From assembly GCF_006540005.1 (NCBI RefSeq), contig NZ_BJOC01000018.1, positions 62,001 through 126,000 of the forward strand: DNA of 64,000 nucleotides, given 5' to 3'. A model generated the notes under the pieces. That model was not told where the DNA came from, made no database searches, and saw nothing but the letters and a program-made list of their open reading frames with translations. Of the stretch, positions 16,682 through 26,100 are shown one piece after another. Source of the DNA: Halomonas halmophila (GTDB lineage Bacteria; Pseudomonadota; Gammaproteobacteria; Pseudomonadales; Halomonadaceae). The stretch's first letter is position 1. Each line of letters begins with the position of its first letter. The translations under genes and the position numbers were made by a program.

Positions 16682-18994
16682 TCAACCCCCCAACCCACTC
16701 ACTCGCATCACTCGGCGCTGCGCGGCGTCGAGTAGCTGCCCTCGGCCGGTCTCTGCCAGCGTCAGCCAGTGGCGGGCGCGGGTGATGCCGGTGTAGACCA
16801 GTTCTCGGGTGAGGATGGGGTTGGGGGCGTCGGGCAGTACCAGGGCGGCGTGGGTGAATTCCGAGCCCTGGGATTTGTGCACGGTCATGGCGAAGACGGT
16901 TTCCACGGCTTGCAGGCGTGAGGGCAGTACCCACTTGATGCGCTCGCTGCCGTCGCCGGCGGGGAAGGCGACGCGCAGCAGGTGACCGCTGTGCCCACCC
17001 GGGCTGGCGTCGGGGCGTGGCATGGCGAGGGTGATGCCGATGTCGCCGTTCATCAGGCCGAGGCCGTAGTTGTTTTTGGTTACCAGTACCGGGCGGCCGG
17101 GGTACCAGAGTTGGCGGCCGTCCTGGCTGTCGATTAGCTTCTCGCGCTCCAGTGCCTGGCGCACGCGCTCGTTCAGGCCTTCCACGCCCCAGGGGCCGCG
17201 GCGCAGGGCGCACAGTAGCTGGAACTGGCCGTGGGCGTTGAGCACGCGGCGTGCCCAGTCGTCGAAGGCGGCCTGGGGGCCGTCATCGGCGGGGCGCTCC
17301 TGCGCCATGACGGTCAGGAAATGCGCATAGCCCACGGGTGGGGCAGGTTCTGAGGCGTATTCCTGGCTTGTCTCGCTGTGGTCCTTCTGCGGGAAGCCTT
17401 GCGGGTAGCCGGTAACGGCCAGGCGCGGCAGCCACTGGGTATCATCGCTTTTCAGCTTGAGGTGCGAGAGGTCGGCATAGCCGTGGTCCAGCACGCGGCG
17501 GATGGCGGTGCGTTTCTCGCGGGCCTCACTCTCGGCGAGCGGCGCGTTGATGGCGGCGGCCAGCTGGCCGATGCCGCTCTCGGCGGTGAAGCGATGGCTG
17601 ACGCGCAGCATGGCGATGCTCTGGTCGAGCGGCTGGCCATGCGCATCGAGCACCTCGTCGGGCAGGCGCTGCCCGGTGGCCTCATGCAGCCAGTCGGCGG
17701 TGGCCGAGGTGTAGTGGCCGCCTTCGGCGCGGGCGCACAGGTCGCCGAGGATCGAGCCGGCTTCCACCGAGGCGAGCTGGTCCTTGTCGCCGAGCAGAAT
17801 CAGCCGCGCATGCGGCGGCAGGGCTTCGAGCAGGGCGGCCATCATCACCACATCGACCATCGAGGCTTCATCGACCACCAGCACGTCCAGCGGCAGCGGG
17901 TTGTGGCGGTCGTGGCGGAAGCGCCGGGTGTCGGGACGCGAGCCGAGCAGGCGGTGGAGTGTCGCCACTTCCTTGGGCACGCTGGCTTCGAGATGCGCTA
18001 CGCCGCTCGACGATGCGGTGTTGGTGTCCTCCTCAAACTGCTCATTTACTACCTGTAAACTCCGCGTTTTCGTCGAACCCCGCCTTGCCTCGTCTTCGCT
18101 TGTGACGCGCATGGTTTGGAGAGAGCCGGTGTCTTGTGCCAGTTGCTCGAAGGGCAGGCGGCCGACCTGACCGGCAATGGATTCATTGAGCCGGGCGGCG
18201 GCCTTGCCGGTGGGTGCGGCGAGGCGGATGCGCAGGGCCTGTTCGCCGCGGCCCAGGGTGAGGCCTTGCAGCAGGGCCAGCAGGCGCACCACGGTGGTGG
18301 TCTTGCCGGTGCCGGGGCCGCCGGTGATCACCGCAAACGGCGAGCGGGTCGCCAGGGCGCAGGCGGTCTTCTGCCAGTCGTGTTGGTCCTGCGGCGCGAA
18401 GAGCGTATCCAGCAGCGGGCGCAGGCGTGCGGCTTCCGGGGGCTCGGTCGCTGAGTTATCAACCGCCAGACGCATGGCGATGCGGCTGTGGATATCCTGC
18501 TCGTGTTGCCAGTAACGCCGCAGGTAGAGGCGCGGGCGTTCGGCCGTGCCGTCGAGCACCAGTGGCGTGGCGCCGGGGCCGTCGCCGACCAGTTCGGGCT
18601 GGTGCAACGCGGCGCACCAGTCGGCGATCTCGAGCCCGGCCATCACCTGGCTGGGCAGCGGCGGTGGCTCCTCCAGGCTGTCGCCCTCGGGGGGCAGCGA
18701 GAGCGCCAGGTCCGGCGTTTCCAGGGTCAGGGCGAGATCCAGGCAGACGTGGCCGCGGCCCAGCTGGTGGCTGGCCAGGGCGGCGGCCAGCAGCAGCAGA
18801 GGCGAGGCGTCGGCGACCTCACGATACAAGAAGTCGGCGAAGGCGCGGTCCAGCGAGCGCAGCCAGCCGCGGGCCACCCAGCGTTCCAGCAGGGCGAACA
18901 GCGCCGCGGGCTCGGCCAGCGCGTTTTCGGGCGCTTGGTCAAGCGTGCCCTGTGGCGCGGCGTCGAGCGGCGGTTGGGAATGCGTTGGGCTCAT
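16682..18994 (-). CDS. recD: RecBCD exonuclease V subunit alpha
   Basis: RecD is the 5'-3' helicase of RecBCD, which degrades linear duplexes and loads RecA at double-strand breaks. The start is ATG 18994, overlapping the recB stop by four bases (ATGA); the product is 770 residues against about 608 in E. coli. Walker A is VITGGPGTGKTTT, Walker B LVVDEASMVD, followed by LLGDKDQLASVEAG and a C-terminal helicase motif (MTVHKSQGSEF, then VYTGITRARHWL). An extra segment of about 44 residues (roughly 295-338) just before ATLHRLLG has repeat-like composition and is probably an inserted palindromic element. It is the last gene of recC-recB-recD. Confidence 0.97.
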   Translation of the reverse strand: MSPTHSQPPLDAAPQGTLDQAPENALAEPAALFALLERWVARGWLRSLDRAFADFLYREVADASPLLLLAAALASHQLGRGHVCLDLALTLETPDLALSLPPEGDSLEEPPPLPSQVMAGLEIADWCAALHQPELVGDGPGATPLVLDGTAERPRLYLRRYWQHEQDIHSRIAMRLAVDNSATEPPEAARLRPLLDTLFAPQDQHDWQKTACALATRSPFAVITGGPGTGKTTTVVRLLALLQGLTLGRGEQALRIRLAAPTGKAAARLNESIAGQVGRLPFEQLAQDTGSLQTMRVTSEDEARRGSTKTRSLQVVNEQFEEDTNTASSSGVAHLEASVPKEVATLHRLLGSRPDTRRFRHDRHNPLPLDVLVVDEASMVDVVMMAALLEALPPHARLILLGDKDQLASVEAGSILGDLCARAEGGHYTSATADWLHEATGQRLPDEVLDAHGQPLDQSIAMLRVSHRFTAESGIGQLAAAINAPLAESEAREKRTAIRRVLDHGYADLSHLKLKSDDTQWLPRLAVTGYPQGFPQKDHSETSQEYASEPAPPVGYAHFLTVMAQERPADDGPQAAFDDWARRVLNAHGQFQLLCALRRGPWGVEGLNERVRQALEREKLIDSQDGRQLWYPGRPVLVTKNNYGLGLMNGDIGITLAMPRPDASPGGHSGHLLRVAFPAGDGSERIKWVLPSRLQAVETVFAMTVHKSQGSEFTHAALVLPDAPNPILTRELVYTGITRARHWLTLAETGRGQLLDAAQRRVMRVSGLGG
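18000..18110 (-). repeat. Palindromic repeat element inside recD
   Basis: This contains TTTAC-N5-GTAAA (18045-18059) within a wider imperfect inverted repeat (CTCGACGATGCGG near 18006 against CCGCGTTTTCGTCGA near 18061). It is in frame and adds residues such as TKTRSLQVVNEQFEED. The pattern AAACGCGGAGTTTAC...GTAAATGAGCA resembles a dispersed repeat I associate with gammaproteobacterial genomes; that association is from memory. Confidence 0.5.
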
Positions 18995-21900
18995 GCGGCG
19001 GCCTCCTCGGCGGCACGGAACAGGGCATCGAGCCCTTCGATCAACTCGCGGGGCGGGCACTCGGCATGCACGCCGCGCGAGGGCGAGCGACTGCCGCGCA
19101 GGAAGACGTAGAGCGCTCCGCCCAGGTGGCGCTCGATGTCATAGCCCGGCTGGCGGGCCTTGAGCAGCCGGTGCAGGGCCAGCAGGTAGAGGCAGTACTG
19201 CACGTCGTAGCGCTTGGCGAGCACCGCCTCGGTCATGGCCTCGGGGGCGTAGGCGGCGTCATCCGCGCCCAGGTGGTTGGACTTCCAGTCGAGCACGTAA
19301 TAGCGCCCCTGATGCTCGGCCACCAGGTCGATGAAGCCCTTGAGCATGCCGTTGAGCCGGTCCGGGTCGAGGGCCGGTCGGGCGCGGCCGCCCAGGGTGT
19401 GACGGCTGACCAGGGTATCCAGCTGGCGGGTGTCGACCTGATGGACCGCCAGCCAGAACTCCATTTCCACGCGGTAGCGGCTGAGCCGGTCGAGGCGCAG
19501 CGGCGTGGTGCCGCCGGCATCCGCGTCACCGCCCGGCAGGGGCAGTTCGGCGCTGAGCAGCTCGGGCAGCCATGCTCTGAGCGCGGGAATCTGGTGCTCC
19601 CAGCCGCGGCGCTTGGCGCGGCGGGCGATGGTCTCGTCGCGCAGGTCGGCGTCCTCGGCCACTCGGGCGAAGCCCTGTTCGCCGGCCCACTCCAGCAGGC
19701 CGTGGAGGAAGGTACCCGCCGAGGGCCCGCGGGGGAAGGCATGCAGGGCGCCTTCACCGGCCGGCCCGCCGTGGAGGGGCAGGCTGCCGCTGTCGCGGGG
19801 TTCGTCATGCACTTCCCGGGCGCTTTCCTCGCCGGGCGTGGTGGGCTCGCTGGGCAGGCTCGGTTCATCGGCGGTGTCGCTGGCCTGGCGCTGCGAGTAG
19901 CCGAGCGCCGAGTAGCTGGCGATCCACCAGTGTTCGCGAATCCTGCGGCTCGGGCTACGGGCCGGGGCCAGTGGGGTGGTGTCCTCGCGGCTCGGCACCG
20001 GGGTGGCGTCACGCGCCGGGGCCTCGCAGACGCTGATCATGCGCGCGCCGTCGTCGGTCGAGCCGTCCGGGTGATGGGTGTCGTCCAGGGGCTCGAGGGC
20101 CGGGCGCAGGCTCTGGCCGTCCAGGGGCGCGTCGCCGCCGATCAGCCGGCCGATGGCCGAGTGCTCCAGTTGCTCCAGCGGCGCCAGGCCTAGCCAGGTG
20201 GCGTGGCGGGCGCGGGTCAGGGCGACATAGAGCTTGCGCATGTCCTCGCTGAGGCGTTCGTGGTCGGCGCGTTCGCGAATCGCCTCGTCGGCTTCCAGGG
20301 AGAGGCGCAGTCGGCCCTCGTCGTCGTGCCAGCGCAGAGGCAGGTCGTCCTTTTTGGTCTGGCGGGCGGCGGCGATGAACGGCAGGAAGACCAGCGGGTA
20401 CTCGAGGCCCTTGGACTTGTGAATGGTCACCACCTGCACGAGGTCGGCGTCGCTCTCCAGGCGCAGCTTGTGGGCTTCGCTCTGCTCCTGGGGGCGGCCG
20501 ATGGCTTCGCGCAGGTGGCGCAGCAGGGCGTGCTCGCCGTCGAGTTCGGTGCTGGCCTGTTGCAGCAGCTCGCCGAGGTGCAATAGGTCGGTGAGCCGAC
20601 GTTCACCCTCCGGCACCGTGAGCAGCCGGCCGGGTACGGCGAAGTCGGCCAGCATCTGGTGGAGCATGGGCAGTACGCCGCGCTGCCACCATTGGCGGTG
20701 GTAGTCGCGGAACTGCATGACGCGGGCTTCCCAGGCCAGTTCGTCCTGCTGGTCGCCGCCGTTGAGGGCGTCGAGTTCGGCCAGCGTGAGCCCCAGGCTG
20801 GGGCTGGCCAAGGCGGCGCGCAGGGCGCGGGCGTTGTCGGGTTCGGCGCAGGCGGCCAGCCACAGCTCGAGCTCGGCGGCGGCCTCGGTCTCGTAGACGC
20901 CTTCCTTGTCGGAGAGGTAGACACTGCGCACGCCGCGTTGCAGCAGGGCGCGGCGGATGGCGCGGGCCTCGCTGCCGCTGTTGACCAGCACGGCGAGGTC
21001 CGAGGGCGCCAGGGGGCGGAAGCTGTCGTCCTCGCGGTGGGCGAAGCCGGTCTGCCCGGCCTGGCCTTCGTTCAACAGCCTGGCCATCTCGCTGGCGCAG
21101 CGCTCGGCCAGCTCGTTGATGTAGGCGCCCTTGCCGATGCCGGCCTCGGCTTCCAGGTGCCACAGGCTGAGCGCCGGCTGGGGTGTGCCCTGGCGGACCA
21201 GTGCATCCTTGCGGCCCTTGGCGGCGACGGACTGAAACGGAACCGGATCCTCCTCGCCCTGGCGAAACAAAAAGGCGCCGCTTGCGAGGTTGGCTTCGGC
21301 GTGGGCGAAGACGCGATTGACGGCGCCGACCATGGCGGCGGCGGAGCGGAAGTTGGTGCCCAGGGTGACATGGCGGCCCTGGGTGTCGCGGCGGGCCTTG
21401 AGGTAGGTGTGAATATCCGCGCCGCGAAAGGCGTAGATGGCCTGCTTGGGGTCGCCGATCAGCAGCACGGCGCAGTCCTGGTGGTTGTCGGCGAGCTGGT
21501 AGACGTGGTCGAAGAGCCGGTACTGCACCGGGTCGGTGTCCTGGAATTCGTCGACCAGGGCCACCGGGAACTGCTGGCGGATGCGGGTGGCCAGGGTCTC
21601 GCCGGCTTCGCCCTGGAAGGCGGCGTCCAGATGGTGCAGCAGGTCGTCGGGGCCGAGCTCGGCGCGGCGGCGCTGGACCATGTTGCGCCGCTTGGCCATC
21701 CAGTGCACGGCATGGCTGAGCAGGTCGGCGAAGGGCTCGGGCAGGCTGTCGAGGCGTGCCTTGAGGGGCTCGGTGGCTTCCAGCGCGGGGTGCGCGATGG
21801 GCGAGCCGTCCTTCCAGATTTCGGCCATGCCTTCCGGGGTGAGGCGCTGCCAGGCGGCGTCGGTGAGGCCGGGGTGGATGGCCTCGGGGTCGTGGGCCCA

Positions 21901-23178
21901 GCTGCGCAGCTTGTCGAACCAGTTGGTGCGGTTCTTGACGTTGAGCTTCTTGCCGTCGAAGGCCTTGCGGCTGGCGGCTTCCTCGATCTGCTGTTGCAGG
22001 TCGTCGATCCATTCGCGCCAGGGGGCCTTGAGTTCTTCGAGGATGCGTTCACGTTCCTGGCGGGCGTTGGCCAGGGTGGTGGCGGGCTCCGGGGCCTCGG
22101 GCAGGGCGTCGGCGTGCACGCGTAGCTGGTCCACGGCCTGATTCAGGGCGTCCGGGGATTTCCAGTGGCGGGTGATGACGCCGAGTTCCTCGGGTTCCAG
22201 GGCGTAGTAGAAGCTGCGCCAGTAGTCGCGGGCGATCTCGAGGTTCATGGCCGATTGGTCGAGTTCCATGGCCAGGGCGAACAGGCTGCCGCTGTCGAAG
22301 GCGTGTTCGCGCAGCATGCGGTGGCACCAGGCGTGGATGGTGGAGACGGCGGCCTCGTCCATCCATTCGGCGGCCAGGCGCAGGCGGCGGGCGTAGGCCG
22401 GCCAGCTTTCTCTGGGGTAGCTATCGCGGAGGGCGAGTAGCGGGTCGGCGGCTTGGTTCCGGGGCGGGGCTTGTTCTGTGGGCGGCGCTTTGTCGGCGCC
22501 AGGTCCAAGCGGAGACGCGGTAAATCCTTCCGTGGACGCTACATTCAACATCCCTGTTGAATGATCTCCGCTTGTCCCTGTCCCCGACGCGCCTGATTCA
22601 GCCGCTTCGTCTAAACTGCCTGGCGCCGCCGTACCGGCAAAAAGGTCGGTGGTTGTGTTCCGGGACGGGGCTTCTTCTGGAGCAGGCCTTTCCGGAGGCG
22701 CTGTAAACCCATCCCTGGGCGCTACCGATGCCATACCTGGCATCGGACCTCCTTCAAGGCCTGCTCCAGACGCCCCTTCGGCGGGTCCGCTGGCTGTTCC
22801 CGGTGCGCCTGCTCCTGATCCGCTGTCAGCGTCGCCGCCTGTCGCCGCTGTGCTGGTGTCGGGTTGGAAGGCGTCGGCGGCTTCCACCAGCCGGGCGCGG
22901 ATGCGTTCGCGCAGTTCCTGGGTGGCGGCGTTGGTGAAGGTCACCACGAGGATTTCCGGGGGCGTGAGGGGCCGCGGGAAGGCGTCGCTGTCGTGTTCGT
23001 CGCGTGGGCCGAGCACCAGGCGCAGGTAGAGCAGGGCGATGGTGAAGGTCTTGCCGGTGCCGGCGCTGGCTTCGATCAGCCGGCTGCCGGGCAGCGGCAG
23101 GTGGATCGGGTCCAGGGTGGGGGCCTGTTCGCTCATGGCGGTTTCCCCTGCGCTCAAGGCGGCTTCTCCTTCGCTCAT
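18991..23178 (-). CDS. recB: RecBCD exonuclease V subunit beta
   Basis: RecB is the 3'-5' helicase and nuclease subunit. The first ATG (23178) overlaps the recC stop (ATGA); a second in-frame ATG with an equally good ribosome site lies 42 bp downstream (23136) in a tandem duplication, so either could be used. UvrD-type Walker A EASAGTGKTFT is near residue 38, ALVDEFQDTDPVQYRLF is Walker B, and helicase motifs include VVTIHKSKGLEYPLVFLPF and LYVALTRARHATWLG. The C-terminal nuclease has GFIDLV and LDWKSNHLG, matching the Asp/Asp-x-Lys site. It is 1395 residues versus about 1180 in E. coli; the excess is mostly residues 105-245, which contain two palindromic repeat units. Confidence 0.97.
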   Translation of the reverse strand: MSEGEAALSAGETAMSEQAPTLDPIHLPLPGSRLIEASAGTGKTFTIALLYLRLVLGPRDEHDSDAFPRPLTPPEILVVTFTNAATQELRERIRARLVEAADAFQPDTSTAATGGDADSGSGAGAPGTASGPAEGASGAGLEGGPMPGMASVAPRDGFTAPPERPAPEEAPSRNTTTDLFAGTAAPGSLDEAAESGASGTGTSGDHSTGMLNVASTEGFTASPLGPGADKAPPTEQAPPRNQAADPLLALRDSYPRESWPAYARRLRLAAEWMDEAAVSTIHAWCHRMLREHAFDSGSLFALAMELDQSAMNLEIARDYWRSFYYALEPEELGVITRHWKSPDALNQAVDQLRVHADALPEAPEPATTLANARQERERILEELKAPWREWIDDLQQQIEEAASRKAFDGKKLNVKNRTNWFDKLRSWAHDPEAIHPGLTDAAWQRLTPEGMAEIWKDGSPIAHPALEATEPLKARLDSLPEPFADLLSHAVHWMAKRRNMVQRRRAELGPDDLLHHLDAAFQGEAGETLATRIRQQFPVALVDEFQDTDPVQYRLFDHVYQLADNHQDCAVLLIGDPKQAIYAFRGADIHTYLKARRDTQGRHVTLGTNFRSAAAMVGAVNRVFAHAEANLASGAFLFRQGEEDPVPFQSVAAKGRKDALVRQGTPQPALSLWHLEAEAGIGKGAYINELAERCASEMARLLNEGQAGQTGFAHREDDSFRPLAPSDLAVLVNSGSEARAIRRALLQRGVRSVYLSDKEGVYETEAAAELELWLAACAEPDNARALRAALASPSLGLTLAELDALNGGDQQDELAWEARVMQFRDYHRQWWQRGVLPMLHQMLADFAVPGRLLTVPEGERRLTDLLHLGELLQQASTELDGEHALLRHLREAIGRPQEQSEAHKLRLESDADLVQVVTIHKSKGLEYPLVFLPFIAAARQTKKDDLPLRWHDDEGRLRLSLEADEAIRERADHERLSEDMRKLYVALTRARHATWLGLAPLEQLEHSAIGRLIGGDAPLDGQSLRPALEPLDDTHHPDGSTDDGARMISVCEAPARDATPVPSREDTTPLAPARSPSRRIREHWWIASYSALGYSQRQASDTADEPSLPSEPTTPGEESAREVHDEPRDSGSLPLHGGPAGEGALHAFPRGPSAGTFLHGLLEWAGEQGFARVAEDADLRDETIARRAKRRGWEHQIPALRAWLPELLSAELPLPGGDADAGGTTPLRLDRLSRYRVEMEFWLAVHQVDTRQLDTLVSRHTLGGRARPALDPDRLNGMLKGFIDLVAEHQGRYYVLDWKSNHLGADDAAYAPEAMTEAVLAKRYDVQYCLYLLALHRLLKARQPGYDIERHLGGALYVFLRGSRSPSRGVHAECPPRELIEGLDALFRAAEEAAA
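22505..22575. repeat. Palindromic repeat unit 1 within recB
   Basis: Outer inverted repeat CAAGCGGAGA (22506-22515) / TCTCCGCTTG (22565-22574); inner perfect hairpin CATTCAAC-ATCCCT-GTTGAATG (22542-22563). A head sequence GGTAAATCC...GGACGCTA precedes the inner hairpin. Its organisation matches unit 2, with a different stem sequence but a similar loop. Confidence 0.8.
22674..22778. repeat. Palindromic repeat unit 2 within recB
   Basis: Outer inverted repeat TCTGGAGCAGGCCTT (from 22676) pairs with AAGGCCTGCTCCAGA near 22762-22776. The inner perfect hairpin is CCGATGCC-ATACCT-GGCATCGG (22725-22746). The head sequence TGTAAACCCATCCCTGGGC ahead of it matches unit 1. The translated segment is the Pro/Ala/Glu-rich insertion of RecB. 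Confidence 0.8.
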
Positions 23179-23195
23179 GGCTGTTTCCCCTGCGC
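23128..23195 (-). repeat. 42-bp tandem duplication of the recB translation start
   Basis: GCGCAGGGGAAACaGCCATG followed by AGCGAA (23195-23170) recurs as GCGCAGGGGAAACcGCCATG with AGCGAA (23153-23128). Both copies hold a ribosome site and ATG in the same frame. The upstream copy also supplies the end of recC, so recB has two alternative starts 14 codons apart. Confidence 0.85.
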
Positions 23196-26100
23196 TGTGG
23201 TCTTGTTGCCCTTTGAGCTTGCCTTGTCGCGCTTGACCGCGTGGTGCAGCGGCGCGTAGAGGGCGTCGGCCAGTTCGCCGAAGTGGCGCTCGGCGGTGCG
23301 CTGGCGGGCGAGTTCATCGAAGCTTCGCCACTGGCGGGCCAGGTAGGCGTCGCGCTGGAGCTCGCCGGGGTTGTAGTCGTCGCCTTCGAAGACCTTGGCG
23401 GCGGCCTGGTAGGCCTTGAGGTCGTTGTCCTCCTGGCGCTCCGGGCTGCCCAGGCAGCGATCCAGTTGGGCGATGTCGCCGCCTTCCTTGATCCAGGTGA
23501 AGGCGGCGTCGCGGGCCAGCGGCAGGGGGGCGGTCATGCCGGCCTGCCAGGCCGAGGCGATGGCGGTCAGGCGGGCGCGGGCCAGTTCCGGGTCGAGCGG
23601 GTGGAGGGTGCCGCCGCCGGCGCGCGAGCGCAGCTCGGTGGTGACCGGGCCGACGGCGATCTGGGCGGCCAGGTGCTCGACCCAGGGCGTCAGCCAGTGT
23701 TTCCAGTGGTACTTGCCCTTGTTGACCAGACTGCTGGTGATCAGCTTGAGGCGGCATACGTCGCCCTGGTCGTTCTCGCGCAGTTCGTCGAGCCAGTCTT
23801 CCACGGCGAGGGGGCCGCCCGCGGCCTCGAGCTCCAGCGAGACGGGCGCCGGCAGGGCGCGGGGGTGGGGCCAGGCGGCGAGCAGTTCGGCGTATTCGCT
23901 GAACAGCTCGTCCAGCGGTTCGACCAGGTCGTCGCGCATGCGCTGGGCGAAGCCGCCCATGGCCAGCCGGCCTTCGCGTTCCAGGCGCGCCAGGGTGCTC
24001 TCGACAGCGGGCATGGGGGATTCGCGGTCTTCCACGGCGCGGCGCCCGGCCTGGATCAGTTCATCCTGCAGCTGCCAGTGGGTCAGGCCGTCCAGCTCGA
24101 AGGGCTCGTGGTCGGGGCTTTCGGTGCTCTCTCGCTCCAGGTGGACGCCCAGCCGGGTGTTGAAGAAGGCCTTGACGGGGTCCTTGAGGAAGGCGCCGAG
24201 CTGGCCGAGGGTGAGCGGATTTTGATGTGCTATTGGCGGCAAGCTGGCTGCGCTCGCACAGCTTGTAGATGTGGTGATCGAGTGCTTCCTTTTGGTGCTC
24301 TGCGGTGCATGAATCGCGCGCCATTCGTGGGCGTAGGTGAACAGGGCGTTGTCGGCATCCGACGCGGCCGTGAAATAGGCGCGGCTGAAGGGCTGCAGCG
24401 GGTGCTCGATGGTCAGGGCGTCGAGCAGGGCCTGGCCGGGGTCTGCCTCGGCCGGCGCGGCGTCGAGCTGCCAGCCGGCGGCGATATGGTCGCGCAGCTG
24501 GCCGAGCAGCACCGAGGGCGGACGTGGGGTGTTGTCGTGGATGCTGCGGCCGACCCAGCTGATCATCAGCCGGTCGCGGGCCGAGAGCAGTGCCTCGAGG
24601 AAGAGGTAGCGGTCGTCCTCGCGCCGCGAGCGGTCGCCGGGGCGGTAGTCGTGGCCCATCAGGTCGATGTCCAGCGGCCGCTGGGTGCGCGGGTAGTCGC
24701 CGTCGTTCATGCCCAGCAGGCAGACGTGGCGAAACGGGATGGCGCGCATCGGCATCAGGGTGGCGATGTTCACGGCGCCGGCCAGGAAGCGTTGCGAGAG
24801 GTTGTTGTCGTCGATCTGGCCGAGCCAGTGTTCGCGCACCACCGAGAGCGGCAGGGCCTCCTGCAGGTCGGCGTCGTCGGTGGCGTCGCGCCATTCGTCG
24901 AGGATCTCCTCGAGGCGCGTCAGGGTGTTGAGGTCGGCCTCGTCGGCGGCGCTGAAGCAGTCGGCCAGCAGCTCGCGCAGGCGCTGACACCAGGTGGCCA
25001 CGTCGGTGGGCTCGGTGAGGCGCTGCCAGAGGGCTTCCAGGGTGTCGAGCAGATCGACCAGCGGGCCGGCCAGGGCGGCTTCCAGACCGCCGATATCACC
25101 ATAGGGCTCGATGTCGTGCCAGGGGCCGTCGGCGCTTGCGTCGTCGGTACTGTCGCCCACCGCATAGCCGAGCAGCAGGCGGCGCAGGCCGAAGGCCCAG
25201 GTGTTGGCGGTGAGGCCCTCGGGCAGGTCGAGCCGGGCACGCTGGCGGGCGCTGAGCCCCCAGCGGATGCCGGCGCCCTCGATCCAGCGGCGCAGGATCG
25301 GCAGGGCCTCGGCGTCGAGTCCGAAGCGCTGGCGCAGGGCGGGCACTTCGAGCAGGTCGAGCAGCTCACCGACGCTGAGGCGCGATTCGGGCAGTTGCAG
25401 CAGGGCTTCCAGGGCGATCAGCAGCGGCTGGCGGTGGCGGCTGGTCTGGTCGGACAGGGTGAACGGGATGTGCCGCGGGTCGTCCGGCGCGAGGCGGCCG
25501 AACACCGCCTGGACGGCGGCGGTGTAGGTGTCGATGTCCGGCACCATGACCAGGATGTCGCGGGGCTTGAGGCTCGGGTCGGCATCGAAGGCGGCGAGCA
25601 ACTGGTCGTGCAGGATCTCCACCTCGCGCAGGGCGCTGTGGGCGACATGAAAGCGCAGGCTGGTGTCGTGGTGCGGCTCGACCGCCGGCCAGGCCTCGCG
25701 GGTCTCGGCGGGTGGTCGCAGCTCCAGAATGTCGTCCTGTAGTTGCTGGAGCAGGCCGGCCTGGGCGCCGTGTTCCAGCGGCGACTCGAACAGGTCGATG
25801 CGCAGTGCCTCGGCCTCGAAGCGGGCACGATAGCTTTCCTGATCATCGAATTCGTCGAGCAGGCGCAGGTAGTCGCGGCCCTGCTTGCCCCAGGCGGCGA
25901 GCAGCGGCTGGGCGTGCAGGTGAAGCTGGGTGTCGTCGAGCTCGATGGGCATGCCGGGGCGCCGCTGCTGGCGCTTGCGGGCGGCGCGCAGCAGGTCCTT
26001 GTGCTCGATGATGTCGGCCCAGTAATGCCGGCAGGGGTTGTGCACGCAGAGCACCACCTGGCTGAACCGGGCGATGGCGGCCAGGGCTTCCAGCGTCTGG

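Noticed and set aside
23241..25742. An 833-codon plus-strand frame within recC (and similar ones at 20659-22125 and 18427-20193)
   Set aside because: These are antisense to unmistakable RecC, RecB and RecD sequences; their compositions are those expected of complementary high-GC third positions.
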